DNA from: Nitrosomonas sp.
GTDB lineage: Bacteria; Pseudomonadota; Gammaproteobacteria; Burkholderiales; Nitrosomonadaceae
DNA: 64,000 bases
Assembly (NCBI GenBank): GCA_016721865.1
Contig: JADKHF010000049.1
Span: 1-64,000 of the forward strand
Direction of reading: 5' to 3'
Under the pieces are notes generated by a model. The model had not been told where the DNA came from. It did not search any database and saw nothing but the letters and a program-made list of their open reading frames with translations. Of this stretch, positions 58,868-64,000 are shown in pieces (position 1 is the first letter of the stretch; every line of letters begins with the position of its first letter). The translations under genes were made by a program, and so were the position numbers.

Positions 58868-59633
58868 TTCTGTTCACTCTGAATAGGTTAAAAAAATTAT
58901 CAGTGGTTGCAACCGCAATTTCCTCTACTTTCATGGCGCGCAGTTTTGCTATCTCTACCGCCACATGCCGCACAAATGCGGGTTGGTTCAGCTTGCCCCG
59001 AAAAGGAACCGGCGCAAGATAGGGTGAATCTGTCTCAATCAGCATTCTATCCAATTGAATATTCTTAGCCACTTCTTTTAATGCCACGGCATTTTTGAAT
59101 GTCACGATACCCGAGAATGAAATATAAAAATTCATTGCAATCGCTTGTTGCGCAACCTCCCAACTTTCAGTAAAGCAATGCATCACACCCCCCACTTCAT
59201 CAGCCCTCTCTTCCTGCATAATCCGAAGCGTATCAGCAGCGGCTGAGCGTGTATGAATAATCAAGGGTTTTTTTGCTTTTCGTGCTGCACGAATATGTGG
59301 GCGGAAGCGATTTCGCTGCCATTCCAGATCTCCAGTCAGACGAAAATAATCCAGGCCAGTCTCACCAATGGCAATTACCTTGGGATGATTGGCGAGATCA
59401 GCTAATTCGTCAGCTTCTGGTTCTATCTGATCTTCATAATCCGGATGAACCCCAACAGAGGCGAATAAGTTTTCGTGCGCTTCCGCTAATGCCAGAACAC
59501 GCGGGAAATGCGGCAAATTAACGCTGACACACAGTGCATGCGTTACCTGATTTTCTTGCATGTTAACTAGCAGCTCGTCCAGATCTTTGGCAAGATCCGG
59601 GAAGTCTAAATGGCAATGTGAATCTATAAACAT
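58848..59633 (-). CDS. tatD: TatD-family metal-dependent hydrolase/DNase
   Basis: 261 residues from MFIDSHCHLDFPDL at 59633. All metal-ligand motifs are present: SHCHLDF, IAIGETGLDYF, LIIHTRSA, GVMHCFTES and LIETDSPYLAPVPFRGKLNQP. The family acts as 3'-5' DNase or deaminates/hydrolyses damaged ends. It lies 14 bp from queD, on the same strand, and overlaps the ankyrin gene. Confidence 0.92.
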   Translation of the reverse strand: MFIDSHCHLDFPDLAKDLDELLVNMQENQVTHALCVSVNLPHFPRVLALAEAHENLFASVGVHPDYEDQIEPEADELADLANHPKVIAIGETGLDYFRLTGDLEWQRNRFRPHIRAARKAKKPLIIHTRSAAADTLRIMQEERADEVGGVMHCFTESWEVAQQAIAMNFYISFSGIVTFKNAVALKEVAKNIQLDRMLIETDSPYLAPVPFRGKLNQPAFVRHVAVEIAKLRAMKVEEIAVATTDNFFNLFRVNRNGLHAN

Positions 59634-59647
59634 AATTTTTAAGATAA

Positions 59648-60097
59648 TCAGATTGTGCTGCGTAGTGCATCGGCCCAGCAATTGGGTGTTTGAAATAAAC
59701 GAACTTGCTCAAGCTGCAGATGATTGCCATAGCTGTCCTGGTAAGCTTCATCTAAAATATCGAAAGCAATTAAAGCCAGATTCTCTGCCGTTGGTTGAAC
59801 ATCCAATACAACCGTTTTGTGACCTTCGATAGATTGCAGGAATTGCAATACCACCGTATCACCTGAATAAACCAGAAATGCATGATCCCATTGATCAACC
59901 AGCACGGATTTGGCAATACGCTTCACTTCTGAAAAATCCATAACCATGCCTTGCTCAGCAATGCCTTCGTCGGAGATAATGTTACCAGATAGTGTAATTT
60001 CGATCATATAGCGGTGGCCATGTAAATGACGGCATTGGCTGTTGTGCGTCGAAATGCGATGGCCAGCATCGAATTCCAGCTTGCGTGTGATTAACAT
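59648..60097 (-). CDS. queD: 6-carboxy-tetrahydropterin synthase
   Basis: 149 residues from MLITRKLEFDAGHRI at 60097; the longer open frame to 60181 has no family support. Zinc ligands are in FDAGHRI and CRHLHGHRYMIEI, the catalytic Cys in NSQCRHLHGH, and WDHAFLV and VQPTAENLALI complete the QueD pattern. It makes 6-carboxy-tetrahydropterin in queuosine precursor synthesis. It is divergent from a radical SAM gene, with 45 bp between starts. Confidence 0.92.
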   Translation of the reverse strand: MLITRKLEFDAGHRISTHNSQCRHLHGHRYMIEITLSGNIISDEGIAEQGMVMDFSEVKRIAKSVLVDQWDHAFLVYSGDTVVLQFLQSIEGHKTVVLDVQPTAENLALIAFDILDEAYQDSYGNHLQLEQVRLFQTPNCWADALRSTI

Positions 60098-60142
60098 ACG
60101 TACAATTTTAATAGTGCGAAATAAATATGTGGAATTGTAACA

Positions 60143-61003
60143 TTGCAATCCGATTCTAAACGATTGAATACGACTGACCACAGTCGTGATAGCGCCGGGC
60201 TCACTTACGTTTATCCTGTGATATCGCGGCGGGCTGGCGGCGTTTCAATCGGCATTAATCTCAATCCCAATAATGCCTGTAACTGGCGATGTGTTTATTG
60301 TCAGGTGCCGGATCTGAAACGTGGTTCAGCGCCACGGATTGACTTAAGCAAATTGGAAAGTGAATTGCGGTCTTTTCTGCATGAGTTGGTGGAAGGCGAT
60401 TTCATGCAAAAGCATGTGCCGCCGGAAGCAAGAAAAATTCACGACATTGCCTTGTCGGGCAATGGTGAACCCACCAGTGCGAAAGAGTTTGAACAAGTCA
60501 TCGAACTGATCGGCAGCATCCTGAAGAATTTTAAAGTGCTGAAAGATTTGAAACTTGTGTTGATTACTAATGGCAGCTTAATTTATCGACAATCGGTACA
60601 GGCTGGATTGGAACGGATGGCTCAGCTCAATGGAGAAATTTGGTTTAAATTTGATCGCGCACTCGCTGAAGAAAGGCAGCGTATCAATAATACAAGAATC
60701 AGTTTAAAGAAAATTCACCATCACCTGCAAATTGTCACCTCGCTCTGCCCCACCTGGCTGCAAACCTGTGTGTTCGAAATAAATGGAAAACCACCTGATG
60801 AACTGGAAGCCAATGCTTATCTGAAGTTTATCAAAGGCCTGAAAGATGAAGGGTTACCGCTTGAAGGTATCTTATTGTACGGGATCGCTCGTCCATCATT
60901 ACAGCCTGAAGCACCACAACTATCTCAAGTAAATGAATCCTGGTTAATTGCTCATGGTGAAAAAATAAAAGCACTCGGCCTGACGGTTAAGCTTAATCCT
61001 TAA
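60143..61003 (+). CDS. radical SAM protein, CxxxCxxC type
   Basis: 286 residues using a TTG start at 60143; no ATG is available before the conserved region. The iron-sulfur motif NACNWRCVYCQVP has Cys46, Cys50 and Cys53, and GNGEPTSAKEFEQVIELI follows as the SAM-binding GxE-type motif. The rest is an incomplete TIM-barrel with LVLITNGSLIY and KFDRALAEERQRIN. It is not a typical QueE (length and motif context differ), although it faces queD. Substrate unknown. Confidence 0.8.
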   Translation: MQSDSKRLNTTDHSRDSAGLTYVYPVISRRAGGVSIGINLNPNNACNWRCVYCQVPDLKRGSAPRIDLSKLESELRSFLHELVEGDFMQKHVPPEARKIHDIALSGNGEPTSAKEFEQVIELIGSILKNFKVLKDLKLVLITNGSLIYRQSVQAGLERMAQLNGEIWFKFDRALAEERQRINNTRISLKKIHHHLQIVTSLCPTWLQTCVFEINGKPPDELEANAYLKFIKGLKDEGLPLEGILLYGIARPSLQPEAPQLSQVNESWLIAHGEKIKALGLTVKLNP

Positions 61004-61365
61004 TCATCTCAACCATCACTTAGATTCCCGAAAAATAACCATCAAGACTTCTCTGTCACTAATTTGCAACACAATATATCTTCTTGATATTGATTGATAC
61101 CTGGCATTTATATCGCTGATACTTATTGTGTTTGGGTATAACCCATTAAAGAATTGGATTTTTGTCAGGATAAAAACTGTTAAAGATATTCACTTTGCGC
61201 TTTAACCTAAATTGTTATCGCTTATAATAAGCGACTTAGATTATTCAAGAAAACAATGTCATACCATTAAAAAGTATTTTTCAAGAAAAATAAGCTGGAT
61301 TTCTTTTTTAATACAGCATGGCTCTAGGTTTTTAATGTCAACGTTCATACCACAGGAGTTTCGTA
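61004..61365. other. intergenic region ahead of the AlgE-type porin
   Basis: AT-rich, with no supported gene. A frame at 61212-61412 is an overlap artefact. It must hold the promoter of the downstream porin; a CAGGAG ribosome-binding site lies at 61351-61356, 9 bases before the start. Confidence 0.45.
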
Positions 61366-63075
61366 ATGAATTCATCAAGCATTTTTCCTTTTTCAGCAAA
61401 GCTTTTCGCTGATTTAAAAGTGCATTGGGTAAAAAACTCGCGGCAACGGCTACTTAAAGTCAGTTTATGCGGTTTAGGAATGATGTGTCTGGTTTCTCAG
61501 GCGCATGCCACGAATCCAGCTCCTGCCTCGGCGCAGGCTCCAGCAACTACAAATCCACCGGCTATTGCTGCAACAGCCGCTGACAAACCGGCCACTGGCG
61601 CTTTTGATATGTCAAAAGTTCCACCAGTCACCGCGCCATCGCGCCCCGGTTTATTTATGTTGCCACCAACCGGACCCGGTTATTACTCACTCTTGGATCT
61701 GATTACCGGAAATAAGCGCGAAAAACCACCTGTTGCGCCTTATGCGCCATTTGCACTGCTGACTACTCCCGCATCCGATATTGACTTTCGTTATCTGGAT
61801 AATCCTGAGCATGAGAAAGATATTTTTGACCCCCTTAAAAGAATACGCTTAAGCAATGATTGGATGCTATCTTTTGGGGGGCAATTCTGGCACCGTTACA
61901 CACACGAAACGGATAGTCGCTTAAATGCAGCCGGCACTAACAATGATTTTCATTTGTTACGTACACGATTCCATGCAGATTTATGGTATCAGGATAAGGT
62001 ACGTTTATTTGCGGAATTTATTGATGCGCGAATACTCGGTGCTGACCTGCCTCCACTCGCAACAGACAGAAACCATACAGATATGCTCAATCTGTTTACC
62101 GATATAAAACTGGCCAATGTCAATAATGGTCCTGTTTATGCTCGGGTAGGACGGCAAGAGTTACTGTATGGCTCTCAAAGATTGATCTCTACATTGGATT
62201 GGGTTAATACACGAAGGACCTTTCAAGGCGTAAAAACTTTCTGGCGTACACCAACCTGGGATCTTGATGCATTTTGGGTACGCCCGATGATTACTGAAAA
62301 AAGTAATTTTGATAATTGGGATACGCAACAGAATTTTTATGGGCTTTGGGGTACCAATAAATATAAACCGGGTCATTTAGTTGATCTCTATTTTCTGAGT
62401 CTGGATAACAATAGAGACCTTACTGCGCAAGCCGTCAGGCAAGCAAATATTCTGCAAGGAAACTCAAATCTCCATACCTTGGGTGGGCGACTTGTTGGAA
62501 ACATAGACAATTTCCTGTATGAACTGGAAGGTATGTATCAGTTTGGTGAACGATCCAATTTGGATATTTCCGCGTTTGCAGTAGCCACTGGTGTGGGTTA
62601 TCGCTTCCCCTTGCCGATGAACCCACAAGGTTGGATACGCTATGATTTTGCGTCAGGTGATGGAAACCCCAACGATGGAAACAGCAATACATTCAATCAG
62701 CTCTTTCCTTTTGGCCACTACTATATGGGTTACATGGATCGTGTAGGACGTCAAAATATACATGACATCAATGCGCAATTTACCTTGCACCCAATGCCAT
62801 GGTTTACATTTATTTCCCAGTATCACAGATTCTATCTGGCAAATAACCGTGATTATTTGTATAACGCTGCTGGCGCAGCCACACTGAGAGATCCTACAGG
62901 CCAATCAGGCAGCCATGTCGGAGATGAGATAGATTTCCGTGCAAACTTCCATGTCAATCGCCATCAGGATGTGCTTGTTGGTTATTCAAAACTGTTCAGC
63001 GGTGGTTTTATAGAAAAACAAAGGCCGGGAATTAATGCCGATCTCTTCTATGTTCAGTACAATATCCGCTTTTAG
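61366..63075 (+). CDS. alginate-export-family (AlgE-like) outer-membrane porin
   Basis: A 569-residue outer-membrane protein. A long positively charged N-terminus leads to the signal core VSLCGLGMMCLVSQAHA; an Ala/Pro/Thr-rich linker (residues about 50-85) precedes the barrel. Alginate_exp features: LRTRFHADLWYQDKVRLFAEFIDAR, VYARVGRQELLYGSQRLIS, and WIRYDFASGDGNPNDG, then a terminal aromatic strand (FYVQYNIRF). The family exports or admits anionic polymers or solutes; AlgE itself exports alginate. No alginate genes are nearby, so the role is open. Confidence 0.87.
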   Translation: MNSSSIFPFSAKLFADLKVHWVKNSRQRLLKVSLCGLGMMCLVSQAHATNPAPASAQAPATTNPPAIAATAADKPATGAFDMSKVPPVTAPSRPGLFMLPPTGPGYYSLLDLITGNKREKPPVAPYAPFALLTTPASDIDFRYLDNPEHEKDIFDPLKRIRLSNDWMLSFGGQFWHRYTHETDSRLNAAGTNNDFHLLRTRFHADLWYQDKVRLFAEFIDARILGADLPPLATDRNHTDMLNLFTDIKLANVNNGPVYARVGRQELLYGSQRLISTLDWVNTRRTFQGVKTFWRTPTWDLDAFWVRPMITEKSNFDNWDTQQNFYGLWGTNKYKPGHLVDLYFLSLDNNRDLTAQAVRQANILQGNSNLHTLGGRLVGNIDNFLYELEGMYQFGERSNLDISAFAVATGVGYRFPLPMNPQGWIRYDFASGDGNPNDGNSNTFNQLFPFGHYYMGYMDRVGRQNIHDINAQFTLHPMPWFTFISQYHRFYLANNRDYLYNAAGAATLRDPTGQSGSHVGDEIDFRANFHVNRHQDVLVGYSKLFSGGFIEKQRPGINADLFYVQYNIRF

Positions 63076-63165
63076 GTTTGTTTATCTGAATTAAACAGCA
63101 ATACAAAACGACAACGGCAGCTGATCAGGCTGCTGCGTTGGTCGTTTAAAGCACTTCGCAGTTTG

Positions 63166-64000
63166 TTATTGCTCTTTACTGACATCCCGACACTGGCAGA
63201 CCAATTGGCTAACGGACCTTCGTCCTGCAATGCGCCGTCTGCTTTCTTCATGTAGTACATGATTATCCGCCGAGGAAACGCCCAGATAGCTATCGGTCTT
63301 TGAATAATACCGATAACTGAAGAAACTCGAAACCGCTGTAGCAGCACCCGATGGAGCAAACTGGTCAGGGTATTTACCTTCCGCCCAGGCAAGGAAGCAT
63401 TCAACGTTCGCCGCTGATGACTGGTGGATGAATTTATTGACAATGGTACGGCCGCCTGAAATGACCAGGCTTGGATATTCCAATATTTTAAATTTCTCAA
63501 ATGGATTTCCTCGCACCGCAATAACATCGGCTGGTGCGCCAGGTGTCAAAGTACCCAGTGGAGCCAGGCCCAGATGTTCTCCGGCTTTTGAAGTCGCTGC
63601 CTTGAATACATTGACAACATCGGCAAAATCAATGGAAGCGCCGCTGGTTAAGTGCAGCATCATATGAAACTCTTCCCCGTTAATCCCCCAGGGAACATTA
63701 TCGTGTCCAATTTCCGATCCGTAGATAAATTTGGCGCCTTTGCTTGCCAAACTCATCGTGTTGGAATGAATACCCTTTTTCGTAGCAGTATCCACACAGG
63801 AAGAAAGCGTATCAATCGTGGTTACAAAAGTAACCCCTTGATCGACTGCGCGCTGCAACAGGCTTTCATTGATTTCGGCACACGGAATATGCGCAAATTC
63901 ATCAACTCCGGCATCAAGCGCCCGCTCAAACCCGGTATTTTCACCCGCATGCACAATGACCCGCTTACCCAACGCATGGGCTTTAGCCACAATCGCGGTC
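63166..64000 (-). CDS. amidohydrolase with extra C-terminal domain (partial, frameshifted near the end)
   Basis: The frame enters from beyond the window. Visible parts of an imidazolonepropionase-like amidohydrolase: VIVHAGENTGFERAL (metal His), GVDEFAHIPC (His), FIYGSEIGHDN (Asp) and LGLAPLGTLTPGAPADVIAVRGNPFEKF (C-terminal beta domain). After it comes a further domain, CFLAWAEGKYPDQFAP, YYSKTDSYLGVSSADNHV, where an indel near 63262 shifts into YYMKKADGALQDEGPLANWS. This last domain appears on various secreted proteins. The start is outside the window. Confidence 0.75.
   Translation of the reverse strand, partial: TAIVAKAHALGKRVIVHAGENTGFERALDAGVDEFAHIPCAEINESLLQRAVDQGVTFVTTIDTLSSCVDTATKKGIHSNTMSLASKGAKFIYGSEIGHDNVPWGINGEEFHMMLHLTSGASIDFADVVNVFKAATSKAGEHLGLAPLGTLTPGAPADVIAVRGNPFEKFKILEYPSLVISGGRTIVNKFIHQSSAANVECFLAWAEGKYPDQFAPSGAATAVSSFFSYRYYSKTDSYLGVSSADNHVLHEESRRRIAGRRSVSQLVCQCRDVSKEQ

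Noticed and set aside
60098..60181. Longer QueD N-terminus from 60181
   Set aside because: The added residues overlap the divergent radical SAM start and have no counterpart in the family.

Overview
The window looks like a chromosomal segment of a betaproteobacterium, plausibly from the Nitrosomonadaceae. That placement is inference from gene content: sucCD, PEP-CTERM exosortase substrates, the four-gene-type MacAB-like efflux arrangement, AmpG/ZapE/PyrE/Xth neighbours and a heavy IS load. No rRNA gene, tRNA gene or CRISPR array was seen.

Layout. 1-6930 is an insertion-sequence graveyard: two inverted IS110-family copies flank an IS1634-family remnant, and the second IS110 copy is split by an IS66-family element with a clear 8-bp target duplication. 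6959-11693 (minus strand) holds a CBS-domain protein, a DacB/PBP4-type peptidase, a small lipoprotein and sucD/sucC. 11861-14061 is the first of three copies of an IS91-like element that pairs a tyrosine recombinase with an HUH transposase. 14060-17088 carries an Mrr-like nuclease, an orphan BrnA-type antitoxin and a membrane-anchored MutS-family ATPase. 17183-20202 is a MacAB-like efflux operon, followed by a stub of a second permease. 20300-27357 carries lipoproteins, a GGDEF/EAL protein, two PEP-CTERM proteins and a surface-adhesin-E-like protein. 27356-29624 is IS91-like copy 2, and just beyond it lies an intact second MacB-type permease. 31071-43600 has two envelope proteins, a surface-glycan-type cluster (flippase-like protein, epimerase, ATP-grasp ligase, glycosyltransferase), an AI-2E family protein, pyrE/xthA/ampG/zapE, then IS91-like copy 3. 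46146-47823 has an uncharacterised two-gene membrane cassette and an IS5-family element. 47945-64000 holds half of a peptide ABC importer, prfC, a phosphoesterase-like protein, yicC, mrr, a truncated higA, ald, an SDR, an ankyrin protein, tatD, queD, a radical SAM protein, an AlgE-type porin and an amidohydrolase.

Two things cut across the window. First, more than twenty genes, including core ones such as pyrE, xthA, yicC and ald, are each broken by one or two single-base indels while the protein on both sides stays conserved. This pattern fits uncorrected sequencing or consensus errors better than mass gene death, so gene-level calls below are made across the frameshifts. Second, mobile elements and short dispersed repeats occupy many boundaries, and the IS91-like copies have cut into at least three flanking genes or operons.

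The best candidates for something new are the three-copy recombinase plus HUH element and its effect on gene ends, the separated MacB-type permeases, the ATP-grasp/epimerase/GT2/flippase cluster, the membrane MutS protein coupled to BrnA, and the two-gene membrane cassette at 46146-46817.
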